This document shows, one piece after another, positions 49,876-59,235 of a stretch of 64,000 nucleotides of DNA; position 1 is the stretch's first letter, and each line of letters begins with the position of its first letter. This DNA comes from Phyllobacterium phragmitis. Lineage in GTDB: Bacteria > Pseudomonadota > Alphaproteobacteria > Rhizobiales > Rhizobiaceae. A program made the translations under genes and the position numbers. The stretch covers positions 1 to 64,000 of the forward strand of contig NZ_PVBR01000014.1 of assembly GCF_002980495.1 (NCBI RefSeq), given 5' to 3'. The notes beneath the pieces were generated by a model. It worked only from the letters and a program-made list of their open reading frames with translations, made no database searches and was not told the origin of the DNA.

Positions 49876-50451
49876 CTATGGCGTTTCGCAACGCTCGGGC
49901 ACGCTTTCCTCCAGCGGCTTTTGCGATGGGGTCAGCGATCCAGTCATGATCGACATGGGCTGATAAGGCGGAATTTCCTGCATTGCGGGATTTGCCATCC
50001 GGATCGTGTAGCAGCCGGTGAACACCTCCTCCTTGCCATCATTGGATATGGATTTGACGGCGAGCGGCAGGCTCCAGTAGATCGAGCCGGCGGCACCTTC
50101 GGGTTCTGTCCTGCCGAGGGCGACGGTGACGGATTTGGTGTTTTCATAACCCTTGGCATATTTTTCGAAGTCGGGCTCGCGTCCTTCCTCGGAATAATAG
50201 CCGTAGGCGCGGGCGTATTCCTGGCGATTGACGGCGTTGTAATAGGAACGGATCAGCGCCTCGGGCGAACTGCGGTCGTCCAGATAACCGGAAAGCGGGC
50301 CGGCGGCTTCTTCCTGAACTGCGGAATTGTTCTGCGCGTCGGGCGCCGGTGTTTCCTGTGCGAGGACCGGGTATTGCAGGGCCATGAATAGAATGGCCGC
50401 AAACCTCAGGGCCGGAACCTGCGAAATGCCGGCATTGATGCGTTTCGCCAT
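49876..50451 (-). CDS. Exported protein of unknown function
   Basis: No named family recognised. A 191-residue protein with signal peptide (ALRFAAILFMALQYPVLAQ), then a Pro/Gln-rich stretch. The middle SSPEALIRSYYNAVNRQEYARAY suggests an NTF2-like helix, and two Cys (TGCYTI, ERCETP) may form a disulphide. It lies antisense between sufT and sufA and so interrupts the suf gene order. Confidence 0.8.
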   Translation of the reverse strand: MAKRINAGISQVPALRFAAILFMALQYPVLAQETPAPDAQNNSAVQEEAAGPLSGYLDDRSSPEALIRSYYNAVNRQEYARAYGYYSEEGREPDFEKYAKGYENTKSVTVALGRTEPEGAAGSIYWSLPLAVKSISNDGKEEVFTGCYTIRMANPAMQEIPPYQPMSIMTGSLTPSQKPLEESVPERCETP

Positions 50452-50591
50452 TTCTTCCTCCTGAACAGGCGGCTAGGCCATGACCCTAGTTGGTCTCTTG
50501 CGGCAATGGTGTTACAACACTACCTATAATTCAAGGCAGGGCGATGATCTTTTGAGGATCATGCCCGAGAGTCGAACAGACGAGGCATAAA

Positions 50592-50972
50592 ATGGGTCGT
50601 TTTGCAGTCATCACCGTTTCCGACGCCGCCGCTGCCCGCGTGCGCGAGATCGTGGGCAATCGCGAGGGTGCGCAAGGCATCCGCGTCGGCGTGAAAAAGG
50701 GCGGTTGCGCCGGCATGGAATATACGATCGATCTGGTGACCGAGGCCAAGCCGGGCGACGACGTTGTCGAGAAGGACAGTGCGAAAGTGTTCGTTGCGCC
50801 GGAGGCTGCGCTGTTCCTGCTGGGAACGCAGATGGATTTCGAGACCACGATGCTGCGTACCGGATTCGTCTTCAACAATCCGAACCAGACATCCGCTTGC
50901 GGCTGTGGCGAATCGGTGGAATTGCAGGCCGCTTCACCCGAGGCCCTGCAGCAGGCACAGAACGCGGCCTGA
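50592..50972 (+). CDS. sufA: A-type Fe-S carrier SufA/IscA
   Basis: A 126-residue carrier. The three cluster-binding cysteines are in KKGGCAGMEY and TSACGCGES. The fold core has VSDAAAARVREI and FNNPNQTSACGCG. It accepts clusters from SufBCD and passes them to apo-proteins. It is on the same strand as the suf operon but 880 bp beyond sufT, with an antisense gene between, so it must have its own promoter. Confidence 0.94.
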   Translation: MGRFAVITVSDAAAARVREIVGNREGAQGIRVGVKKGGCAGMEYTIDLVTEAKPGDDVVEKDSAKVFVAPEAALFLLGTQMDFETTMLRTGFVFNNPNQTSACGCGESVELQAASPEALQQAQNAA

Positions 50973-50995
50973 CACACTCATCCTGAGAGACCGCC

Positions 50996-51319
50996 ATGGA
51001 TGATGACGATATCCGCGATCTTTTCTCGTCGCTCGGACCAATCGTCATCAAGCGGCTCTTCGGCGGCAAAGGCATCTATCACGATGGCCTTATCATCGCC
51101 ATCGAATACCGCGACGAAATCCTCCTGAAAGCCGACGAGATCAGCGCTCCTTTTTTCGAGGAGGCGGGATGCGTGCAGTGGACCTATGCCGGCAAGAACC
51201 GGTCAAAGCCGGTCGCCATGCCCTATTGGAGCATCCCGGGCGACGCGCTCGATGATCCCGATATCATGGCTGAATGGGCCCGCCGCGCCTATGAAGCGGC
51301 GATGCGAAGCCGGAAGTAG
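50996..51319 (+). CDS. TfoX/Sxy N-terminal domain protein
   Basis: A 107-residue protein with only the TfoX N-terminal domain: VIKRLFGGKGIYHDGLIIAI and MPYWSIPGDALDDPD. In gamma-proteobacteria full-length Sxy/TfoX promotes competence. Short forms such as this are widespread and of unclear role. It starts 23 bases after sufA, so co-transcription is possible. Confidence 0.85.
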   Translation: MDDDDIRDLFSSLGPIVIKRLFGGKGIYHDGLIIAIEYRDEILLKADEISAPFFEEAGCVQWTYAGKNRSKPVAMPYWSIPGDALDDPDIMAEWARRAYEAAMRSRK

Positions 51320-51351
51320 TTCAACCCGGGAAATTTTCGGCCCGGAAATAT

Positions 51352-51759
51352 TCAGCTAAGACCACGCTCGGATAAAAACTGGACCGCATGGCGCGTCGGA
51401 AGTGTTACGCGATCCGGCATTTCGGCCAGCCTGAACCAACCGATGCCGCCATGTTTGTCAGGCTCGAGTAGTTTCGGTTCGCCAGTGAACCGATCGGCAT
51501 GAAATATAGGGGAGAACCAGTGCTGCTGTTCGTCATGGAAGAGCTGTTCACTCATTCCGATGACGGAAAGGGAAATGGCATCGAGGCCGGTTTCCTCCAG
51601 CGCCTCGCGCCGGGCAGCCATTTCTGCCGTTTCCAGAAAATCAACTTTGCCGCCCGGGATACCCCAAATGCCTGCTTCAGGAGATTTCTTGCGCTGAAGC
51701 AGCAGGATGCGGCCTTCTTTCAAAAAGACGATGCCACATCCGACTCCAGGCCGCTGCAT
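51352..51759 (-). CDS. NUDIX hydrolase
   Basis: A 135-residue pyrophosphohydrolase. The Nudix box GX5EX7REUXEEXGU is complete: GGKVDFLETAEMAARREALEETGL. The substrate is not determined; LLLQRKKSPEAGIWGIPGG is the usual MutT-like entry strand. It lies 14 bases after rhlE on the same strand, so co-transcription is likely. Confidence 0.9.
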   Translation of the reverse strand: MQRPGVGCGIVFLKEGRILLLQRKKSPEAGIWGIPGGKVDFLETAEMAARREALEETGLDAISLSVIGMSEQLFHDEQQHWFSPIFHADRFTGEPKLLEPDKHGGIGWFRLAEMPDRVTLPTRHAVQFLSERGLS

Positions 51760-51773
51760 AGGCGAAACGGCCC

Positions 51774-53336
<1,563 letters not shown>

Positions 53337-53362
53337 GCCAATCCTGTCAAGGCGACAATCTC

Positions 53363-53401
53363 AAAGCAGTGACAGAGCTGTCAAAAGCAGTGACAGAGCT
53401 G
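53363..53401. promoter_or_regulatory. Direct repeat AAAGCAGTGACAGAGCTG upstream of rhlE
   Basis: The 18-base sequence occurs at 53363-53380 and 53384-53401, a 21-bp period (two helical turns). The first copy runs into TGACAG-AG-CTGTCA, an inverted repeat at 53370-53383. It starts 27 bases upstream of the rhlE start codon and looks like an operator or leader element. Confidence 0.45.
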
Positions 53402-53585
53402 CTGCAGACAAGAAAATCGCCAATCGATACGCTCAGCGTTTACTTGCAGGAACGCGTTACGTCGCAACAGCGAAAAAGTCAACCGAAATGGGCCAAACTT
53501 TCCGAAAATACCCGCCATTGGCGAATAAGTTGTAAAAGCGGAGTTCCAGTTTGGAAACATTCCACTATCGACGCGCATTCGACCT

Positions 53586-54359
53586 TCAATAGAGGAATTG
53601 TTCGGTGAGAATTCGCTCGTTCCAGGAATGGTCCTTGTCGAACAGAATGGTGGCGGTTTTATCAGGCGCCTCGCTGATGATCACGGAGGAAACGGATTTG
53701 ACTTCCGTATGGTCGGCCACGGCATTTACCGGCCGCTTGTCACCTTCCAGAATGTCTAGACGCACCGTCACATCCTTCGGCAGGAGCGCCCCGCGCCAGC
53801 GCCGGGGACGGAAAGGACTGACCGGCGTCAGGGCGAGAAGCGGTGAATCGAGCGGCAGGATTGGCCCCTGCGCCGACAGATTGTAAGCGGTCGATCCGGC
53901 GGGCGTCGCCACCATCACGCCGTCGCAGATCAGTTCTTCCAGCCTGACCGTGTCGTCTATGCTGATCCTGATCTTGGCCGCCTGATAGGATTGCCGCAGG
54001 AGCGATACCTCGTTGATCGCCAAAGCGATAACTGTGCCCCACAGCTCTGATTCCGCCTGCATCATCAGCGGCCTTATGGTTTCGGCATGGGCCGCCTCGA
54101 TGCGTTCGCGCAGGCCCTCCTCATGATAGGCATTCATGAGGAAACCGACGGAGCCGCGGTTCATGCCGTAGATAGGCTTTCCGGAATTCATGAAATCATG
54201 CAGCGTCTGGAGCATGAGGCCATCGCCGCCGAGCGCCACGATCACGTCGGCATTCTCCGGTTTCTCCTGGCCGTAGAGCACAGCCAGACGGCGGGCGGCC
54301 TCCACCGATTCCTCTGCGTCCGACGATATGAAGGAAAAGGCGTTGATCTTCCGGTTCAT
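53586..54359 (-). CDS. nadK: NAD kinase
   Basis: A 257-residue ATP-NAD kinase that makes NADP. The catalytic GGDG is in [16 protein letters not shown] near residue 44. Family blocks [44 protein letters not shown] (the glycine-rich NAD loop) and the C-terminal beta region follow. It is the last core gene before the tRNA and the prophage. Confidence 0.95.
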   Translation of the reverse strand: MNRKINAFSFISSDAEESVEAARRLAVLYGQEKPENADVIVALGGDGLMLQTLHDFMNSGKPIYGMNRGSVGFLMNAYHEEGLRERIEAAHAETIRPLMMQAESELWGTVIALAINEVSLLRQSYQAAKIRISIDDTVRLEELICDGVMVATPAGSTAYNLSAQGPILPLDSPLLALTPVSPFRPRRWRGALLPKDVTVRLDILEGDKRPVNAVADHTEVKSVSSVIISEAPDKTATILFDKDHSWNERILTEQFLY

Positions 54360-54483
54360 GTTTTTCCGTGGGACAGGTTTCGCGGAGTGTATTGGCTATC
54401 ACAGAGAAATCTCCGTGACCATTCCTCCTCCCATACGAATTTTTATTTTACAGATCGATCGATTATGCTAATTCGGCGTCAGT

Positions 54484-54559
<76 letters not shown>

Positions 54560-54591
54560 AAAATCAATGACTTAGCAGCTTTTTCAAAATT

Positions 54592-54622
54592 GCCGTTTAC
54601 AGGTCTGGATCGCCGTTTACAG
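54592..54622. repeat. Direct repeat GCCGTTTACAG at the prophage end
   Basis: GCCGTTTACAG is present at 54592-54602 and again at 54612-54622, a 20-bp period, between the tRNA and the integrase stop codon. The spacing and location fit integrase arm-type sites at the attachment site. This is inferred only. Confidence 0.45.
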
Positions 54623-54623
54623 T

Positions 54624-55661
54624 TTATTCCTCAACTGTTCTCTTTTCCAGTTTGGAAATCACGGTGTCGCCGGCCAGATAATGAGCCCGAATGATGCGCT
54701 CCGCTTCCGTTTCTGAGTGGCCGGACGCCTCCGCGATTTCCTTGAATGAAGCACCGCTTCGATAGGCGAGGGTGCAGAACGTGCCGCGCAGATCATGGAA
54801 CGTTTTTCCGCTGATTTTCGCCTTCGCCACCATTTTGCGCCATGCGCCCTTGAACCCGGTTTTCCATGGCTTGCCTGATGCCGTAGTGAGTATCGTGGTG
54901 GCGGGAACCTCCCGCTTTTCATTCTCGGTTTTTGCAGCATCAAGAACGGCCTTCAGTTCCTTCGCGATCTTAATTCTGACGTTTCGCCGGGTCTTTGATT
55001 GCCGCAGTCGGATATGCTGCCCGTCATATGCGCTCCATGAGAGCCGCAACAAGTCTCCCTGCCGCTGCCCGGTCCAAAGCGCCAGCATCAGCGCGCGAAC
55101 CATATATTCGGGCGCGATGGTCTTGAACGTGGCGATTTCCTTATCCGTCCAGATTTCCTCTCGTCGCGTTCCCTCGGCAAGCTCCTCGACGCGCTCAACA
55201 GGGTTGCGCGTGATCCATTCCCTATCCAGGGCAAATGAGAGCATCCGCCGCAGGACCGCCATTATCAGGTCGGCCCGGCGAGGGGTCGCGGCATATCGGT
55301 CGCGGAAGGTGACAAATTCTGATCGCATCCCAACATCCCCCACGATTGACAGCGGGAGATCGTGGAACTCGGCTTCAATTTCTATCATGTGGCGCTCGTA
55401 GTCAGAGCGCGAACGATCAGCGAGGCCGAGAAATGCTTGTGATTTCCGATATTCGCGAATGAGCCATCGAATTGTACGAATGTCGCTCGTTTTTGTGTCT
55501 TCTCTATCTCGCGTCAGACGGATGAATTCTTCGGTGAATCGGCGCGTATCTGGCTCTGCGTCGATCTTTGGACCGCCCCTCCATGCGTAATAGTGGATTC
55601 GAACGGTCCCATCGCTGAGCTTTCGTTTTACCTTATGAATGCCCACGAGCTTTGTCCGCAT
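54624..55661 (-). CDS. Tyrosine-type site-specific integrase
   Basis: A 345-residue phage integrase. The N-terminal SAM-like DNA-binding part spans about 50-150. The catalytic domain has the first Arg in LWTGQRQGDLLRLSW, Lys in RQSKTRRNVR, HxxR in TFHDLRGTFCTLAY, His in SGHSETEAERI and the nucleophile Tyr in IIRAHYLAG. ATG 55661 (MRTKLVGIHKVKRK) has an AGAGG-type site; the frame opens at 55790. Its position next to tRNA-Thr marks one prophage end. Confidence 0.95.
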   Translation of the reverse strand: MRTKLVGIHKVKRKLSDGTVRIHYYAWRGGPKIDAEPDTRRFTEEFIRLTRDREDTKTSDIRTIRWLIREYRKSQAFLGLADRSRSDYERHMIEIEAEFHDLPLSIVGDVGMRSEFVTFRDRYAATPRRADLIMAVLRRMLSFALDREWITRNPVERVEELAEGTRREEIWTDKEIATFKTIAPEYMVRALMLALWTGQRQGDLLRLSWSAYDGQHIRLRQSKTRRNVRIKIAKELKAVLDAAKTENEKREVPATTILTTASGKPWKTGFKGAWRKMVAKAKISGKTFHDLRGTFCTLAYRSGASFKEIAEASGHSETEAERIIRAHYLAGDTVISKLEKRTVEE

Positions 55662-55854
55662 TGCGATGCCTCTTCCACTGCTCAAGTGCAGAAGGGGCGG
55701 CGTCAGGGATGGCGTCAAGCCGTGGCACCCTGTGATTATCGGGGAAAACGAGGATAGAACCATCCGGTTCAAGCTTAACGGAAACGCCATGCTCGCGAGC
55801 GATCAATGCGGCGTTCGCCAATTCAGCCTTGGTGAACCGGAGGGGCTTGGTCAT
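55633..55854 (-). CDS. Small phage protein, unknown
   Basis: No family recognised. 73 residues: an N-terminal helix (TKAELANAALIAREHGV), then a short beta unit (VKLEPDGSILVFPDNHRV), with a basic tail. It overlaps the integrase start by 29 bases. ATG 55854 overlaps the previous stop as ATGA and has AGAAGGGCGG upstream. It could be a small DNA-binding or excision-related protein by position only. Confidence 0.65.
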   Translation of the reverse strand: MTKPLRFTKAELANAALIAREHGVSVKLEPDGSILVFPDNHRVPRLDAIPDAAPSALEQWKRHRNADKARGHS

Positions 55855-56081
55855 TCGTTGCCGCCCTTCTCTTGGCGCAGGGCTTCGCGACCGGCTTCGA
55901 GTCGATCCATGCGCGCGATCAGCTTGTCTATTTTGCCTTCTAATCGTTCGGCTGTTGTTTGCGCGCCGCCCTTGCAGTGACATTCAGCATTATCGCCGTA
56001 TACGGCTCGGCTCCAGCATCCGGGGACGAGATAGCGGCCACCCGGGACTTCACGGTCTATAATCCATCGGCATCGACTCAC
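55851..56081 (-). CDS. Small phage protein with coiled-coil end
   Basis: No family recognised. 76 residues from GTG 56081, which overlaps the DUF551 stop as GTGA and has AGGTGG upstream. The middle has three Cys, and the C-terminal 35 residues (TTAERLEGKIDKLIARMDRL onward) form a strong heptad pattern. The ending EKGGNE is encoded by the ribosome site of the next gene. Confidence 0.6.
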   Translation of the reverse strand: MSRCRWIIDREVPGGRYLVPGCWSRAVYGDNAECHCKGGAQTTAERLEGKIDKLIARMDRLEAGREALRQEKGGNE

Positions 56082-56311
56082 TCCCCACCTTCCTTTCCTG
56101 CTTGGCGGGGTGCTGGAGGCAACGGCATCCAGTGGGTGGGCTGGATTGCGAAGGTCAAAAACCATCCATCAACCGTCCTCGGAAAATCAGGATCGGCTTG
56201 CGCCCACTGCGCTACGGCATAGTAATGTTCGCCAGAGCTAAAGGAGCCCTTGGCATAGGCAAGGATTTGAGTCCCATCCCTCGGAGCCGTCTCTATCGGT
56301 TGCCGGTCCAT
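56078..56311 (-). CDS. DUF551 family phage protein
   Basis: A 77-residue protein with the DUF551 pattern PIETAPRDGTQILAY near the start and PTHWMPLPPAP at the end. DUF551 is common in prophages, function unknown. It ends GKEGGE, the codons of which form the ribosome site for the following GTG start. Confidence 0.8.
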   Translation of the reverse strand: MDRQPIETAPRDGTQILAYAKGSFSSGEHYYAVAQWAQADPDFPRTVDGWFLTFAIQPTHWMPLPPAPRQAGKEGGE

Positions 56312-56312
56312 A

Positions 56313-56546
56313 TCACTCGCCCTTTCCGGCGCGGGAACTGTCAGTTACAGCGCCGCGATATACAGCCCACTTGTCCCAATGAATTGAGCTTTCGCGACCG
56401 GTCTCTTTTTCCATCCAGAAAAAATGGGAGCCATCAGCATTGAGCAGTAGGTGATAGCCGTCCGGCATCTTCTGAATGCCAAGCGTATGGTCCATCACCT
56501 CGCAACCATTCTCTAGGTAATAGTCGAAATCATCGGGGTGCGGCAT
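56313..56546 (-). CDS. Small phage protein, unknown
   Basis: No family recognised. 77 residues, acidic N-terminus (PHPDDFDYYLENGCEVMD), then beta-strand-like YHLLLNADGSHFFWMEKETG. ATG 56546 is chosen; the frame is open to 56624. It lies between two genes of the same strand with no gap for another. Confidence 0.6.
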   Translation of the reverse strand: MPHPDDFDYYLENGCEVMDHTLGIQKMPDGYHLLLNADGSHFFWMEKETGRESSIHWDKWAVYRGAVTDSSRAGKGE

Positions 56547-56550
56547 ATCA

Positions 56551-56820
56551 CTAGCCCTCCTTTGCAAGCGGCGATGCGGCGAGCATGGCGCGCCATAGTG
56601 TTGACTGTTTACGTTCTGGATCATCCAGAAATGCGTTAATGCCGCCAGTCAACATGTCTAGCGTCGGCTCCTCCACCGCTGCGTAGACTTCGGAGATGGC
56701 GGCTTCGGCTGTCTTTTGCGACACTCTCTGTCTAATCGCCATTGACGGATCGGACCATGCGTACGGATCAATCCGCCGTGCCACGCGCTCTACCAACTCC
56801 TGATGTGTCTTAGGCGTCAT
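56551..56820 (-). CDS. Small phage protein, unknown
   Basis: No family recognised. 89 residues, mostly helical (THQELVERVARRIDPYAW, QKTAEAAISEVYAAVEEP). ATG 56820 (MTPKTHQEL) lies inside the end of the previous gene. Small helical proteins of this kind are frequent in rhizobial prophages. Confidence 0.6.
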   Translation of the reverse strand: MTPKTHQELVERVARRIDPYAWSDPSMAIRQRVSQKTAEAAISEVYAAVEEPTLDMLTGGINAFLDDPERKQSTLWRAMLAASPLAKEG

Positions 56821-57163
56821 GGCTGGCTCCGTGGCCTTTGAGGGTAGCGATAAGGAGGGCGATTGGGACGCTGGGTGCGTTGTTGACTGAGACTTCAACG
56901 CCGGTTTCATCGCACTCGATTTCGGCGTGATGAAGTTTGCCGCCTATCATTGTCCCGATGTTGACGAATGCCCCCGGCAGCAGTCGTTCCGCTAGCGCTA
57001 TGGCCGCGTCGATGGATTCCGTTAACCGATATGAGTCGAGGTCGTACTTCTCATGAAGGTGTGCCTCTCCGTCGCTGATAAACGTGCGGACGATGGCCAG
57101 ATCTATATCCTTATCCGGCCCCGTCGCCGCTTCCAGCTTTGCAATTAGGTCAGCGTATTTCAT
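56810..57163 (-). CDS. Phage protein, KYADLIAKLE type
   Basis: 117 residues starting MKYADLIAKLEAATGPDKDID, a start seen in many rhizobial phage hypothetical proteins, sometimes described as an ABA-sandwich fold. The C-terminus is PIALLIATLKGHG. Function is unknown. ATG 57163 overlaps the previous stop as ATGA. Confidence 0.7.
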   Translation of the reverse strand: MKYADLIAKLEAATGPDKDIDLAIVRTFISDGEAHLHEKYDLDSYRLTESIDAAIALAERLLPGAFVNIGTMIGGKLHHAEIECDETGVEVSVNNAPSVPIALLIATLKGHGASHDA

Positions 57164-57819
57164 GATTTCTCGCTCTCCTTCTGCGCGAGGGCGGCGTCCA
57201 CGCCGTCAGCGAAGAGATATTCGGATAGATCATCGAGCGCGGATTTCGTCTGCTCGTTTTGGATGGCGGGAACGCCGACATCCTCCCATAGTATTCGAGA
57301 GCAGATGCTGTGGAGCCGGGTGAAGCGAGCCGCTATTGCTGGATATTGCGCTTCCCGCAACTCCGCCGCTCTGGCTTCGGCTGTCTCGGCGCGACCTTCC
57401 CATTTGACAATCTCGCTGGCGCTGTTTTGCAACACGCCGATCTGCTTCAAGATTTCCAAGCCTTGGCGCTTCACGGTCTCGTTTGCTATCGCGAGTTGAG
57501 CCTCCAGCGCCGCTATCCGCTCGGCGGCTTCGGGGCCGTAAAGGGGGATGTCGACTGTCCCACTCGGCACACCAAAAATAAAGCTTGATACGTGATCCTT
57601 ACCTTTGAGATGATCAAGGGTGGCCTTTGTCGTATATGCCACCGGCACCAAGTCGGCGGGGGCTTTGTCCGCCGGGGTGGCGGGGGAGATTGCCGCATTG
57701 TGCCATTGCACTATCGCATCAGCTATTTCTTGACTGGCGCAATCGGCAACCCATATCGTGCCTGCGGGATCGGCCCATATTTCGTCGTCATTGATGGTGT
57801 GCCATTTAAGCGCCTGCAT
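57160..57819 (-). CDS. Phage protein with central coiled coil
   Basis: No family recognised. 219 residues: an N-terminal domain (WADPAGTIWVADCASQEIAD), a Pro-rich linker, then a coiled coil at about 120-180 (AAERIAALEAQLAIANETVK). ATG 57819 (MQALKWHT) has GGGAGGC nearby, inside the 3' end of the previous gene. Confidence 0.65.
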   Translation of the reverse strand: MQALKWHTINDDEIWADPAGTIWVADCASQEIADAIVQWHNAAISPATPADKAPADLVPVAYTTKATLDHLKGKDHVSSFIFGVPSGTVDIPLYGPEAAERIAALEAQLAIANETVKRQGLEILKQIGVLQNSASEIVKWEGRAETAEARAAELREAQYPAIAARFTRLHSICSRILWEDVGVPAIQNEQTKSALDDLSEYLFADGVDAALAQKESEKS

Positions 57820-58048
57820 CGTCGCCTCCCTCTGCCAGTGCTGCGCGGGCGGACCCATAATTCCAGTCCACAGCACGGGTGTCCGGTGTAGCAAATGCAA
57901 CTCTATCGGATGAAAACACCTTCATCAGCAGCTGTGACCTATGCACTTGCATATTCCAATCGCGCGCGTTCAGGTCGCTGTCCTCCCCGTAGACGACACG
58001 AATTTTGACAAGATCGCCGGGGCGCATATAAATGGTTTTCGTCGTCAT
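57806..58048 (-). CDS. Small phage protein, unknown
   Basis: No family recognised. 80 residues with an N-terminal beta-rich part (KTIYMRPGDLVKIRVVYG). The tail ARAALAEGGDDAGA closely matches the tail of the protein ending at 58861 (APRAAMAEGGNDA). In both cases the DNA supplies the ribosome site for the next gene. Confidence 0.6.
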   Translation of the reverse strand: MTTKTIYMRPGDLVKIRVVYGEDSDLNARDWNMQVHRSQLLMKVFSSDRVAFATPDTRAVDWNYGSARAALAEGGDDAGA

Positions 58049-58058
58049 CTGTCGTTCC

Positions 58059-58688
58059 TCAATCCTCAACGGGCCGGAATGAGGAAGGCGCCGGGGCACC
58101 CCCACCAAGACCGGGGGTGAATGCGCCTGAAATCCCCGGCGGCGCGGCGGTCGGCCGCAATCCGCGGCCTGCAATTTCGTCGTAGAGCTTTTTGAGTGGA
58201 TCGCTGACGTCGTGCTCCACCTTGTCGCGGAAGGCATTGACGGTGATGTGCTTGCCGATCAACTCGATGATGCGGGTTTTGTTCTCCCACTTCACTTCCT
58301 TGACGTAGCCGACCAGTTCGCGTTCGTCGTCGACGGTCTGGAACTCTTCGCGGGTTTTGATCGAGACGACGCCGAGCCTGGTGAAGAACGCCGGCCATTC
58401 ATGGATAGGTTTGAGCGTGTCGTTTTCGTTGTAGATCTGGCGAATGTCGGCGTCGCGATATTCGAGCAGATCTCGGAGCACCATGTCGGAGTCGGCCTCG
58501 ACGCGCTTGATCCTCTCGGCCTTCAGCTGCTCGATGAGCGCGGCCACCTGCGGATCCTTGAGCAGCTCGGCCGCCTCGACCGAGGCTCGCTTCTCCGAAA
58601 ACCCCGCGCGGATGGCCGCCTTCGTCCCGTTCAGGTCGATCAGGTATTCATGCGCGAAGAGGCGTCGTCTTGCCGTCAGATTGCCCAT
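58059..58688 (-). CDS. Phage terminase small subunit
   Basis: A 209-residue DNA-packaging protein of the Terminase_2 type. The N-terminus RRRLFAHEYLIDLNGTKAAIRAGFSEK is the helix-turn-helix that recognises phage DNA, followed by AELLKDPQVAALIEQL and the oligomerisation helices. It recruits the large subunit, which is not in this stretch. Its place among integrase-proximal small genes is unusual. Confidence 0.85.
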   Translation of the reverse strand: MGNLTARRRLFAHEYLIDLNGTKAAIRAGFSEKRASVEAAELLKDPQVAALIEQLKAERIKRVEADSDMVLRDLLEYRDADIRQIYNENDTLKPIHEWPAFFTRLGVVSIKTREEFQTVDDERELVGYVKEVKWENKTRIIELIGKHITVNAFRDKVEHDVSDPLKKLYDEIAGRGLRPTAAPPGISGAFTPGLGGGAPAPSSFRPVED

Positions 58689-58697
58689 CGGAGTTTC

Positions 58698-58868
58698 CTA
58701 CCTTTCGCTACCTTCTGCGCCGCTTGCGGTTACCGTCCCGATTCCATCGCAGTCCGGGCAATCCGCGACAGCTTCATCGCCGACGTCGCCGTCGTTCGGA
58801 TGCATGTAACGGTCCCAATCGGTGATGATCTCCCCGTTGCCCTGGCACGTTTTGCAGGTGTCACGCAT
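58698..58868 (-). CDS. Small zinc-ribbon phage protein
   Basis: 56 residues with two CxxCxGxG-like knuckles, CKTCQGNGEI and CPDCDGIGTV, as in DnaJ zinc fingers. It is probably a structural zinc-binding protein of unknown role. ATG 58868 overlaps the previous gene's end. Confidence 0.7.
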   Translation of the reverse strand: MRDTCKTCQGNGEIITDWDRYMHPNDGDVGDEAVADCPDCDGIGTVTASGAEGSER

Positions 58869-59235
58869 CGTTGCCCCCCTCTGCCATTGCCGCGCGGGGT
58901 GCGTCGATACACAATCCATGATCCAGACAGGGCCAGCCACCTGCACCTATGGCAATCCCATGAACGCCGATCATGCCGCCCTTCACATGGGTAAATTCGA
59001 CGGTGTAGTAGCGTTCGAGACGCGGAAGGTCGCCATCCATTGTGTAGACGTGGCATTGCCATTTACCGCTGCCGATCTCGAACCCGGCTTCAGTGAGGCG
59101 GCTGTGTCCAAATCGATGCAGTCGCTCCAGCAAGCCGGACGAGATCGTCTCGTCGGTATCGTGAAGAGTATAAGGCAGTTTGCGCCCGACCATATCGAAG
59201 CGTGCTGGTCCGCGTTTCAGGACTTCGCTCTGCAT
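58861..59235 (-). CDS. Phage protein, unknown
   Basis: No family recognised. 124 residues, beta-rich (KWQCHVYTMDGDLPRLERYY, GGMIGVHGIAIG). The ending APRAAMAEGGNDA matches the tail of the gene at 57806. ATG 59235 overlaps the previous stop as ATGA. Confidence 0.6.
   Translation of the reverse strand: MQSEVLKRGPARFDMVGRKLPYTLHDTDETISSGLLERLHRFGHSRLTEAGFEIGSGKWQCHVYTMDGDLPRLERYYTVEFTHVKGGMIGVHGIAIGAGGWPCLDHGLCIDAPRAAMAEGGNDA

Noticed and set aside
53369-53608. 79-residue frame between rhlE and nadK
   Set aside because: It consists mostly of promoter DNA with the direct repeat and overlaps the nadK end; no family resemblance.
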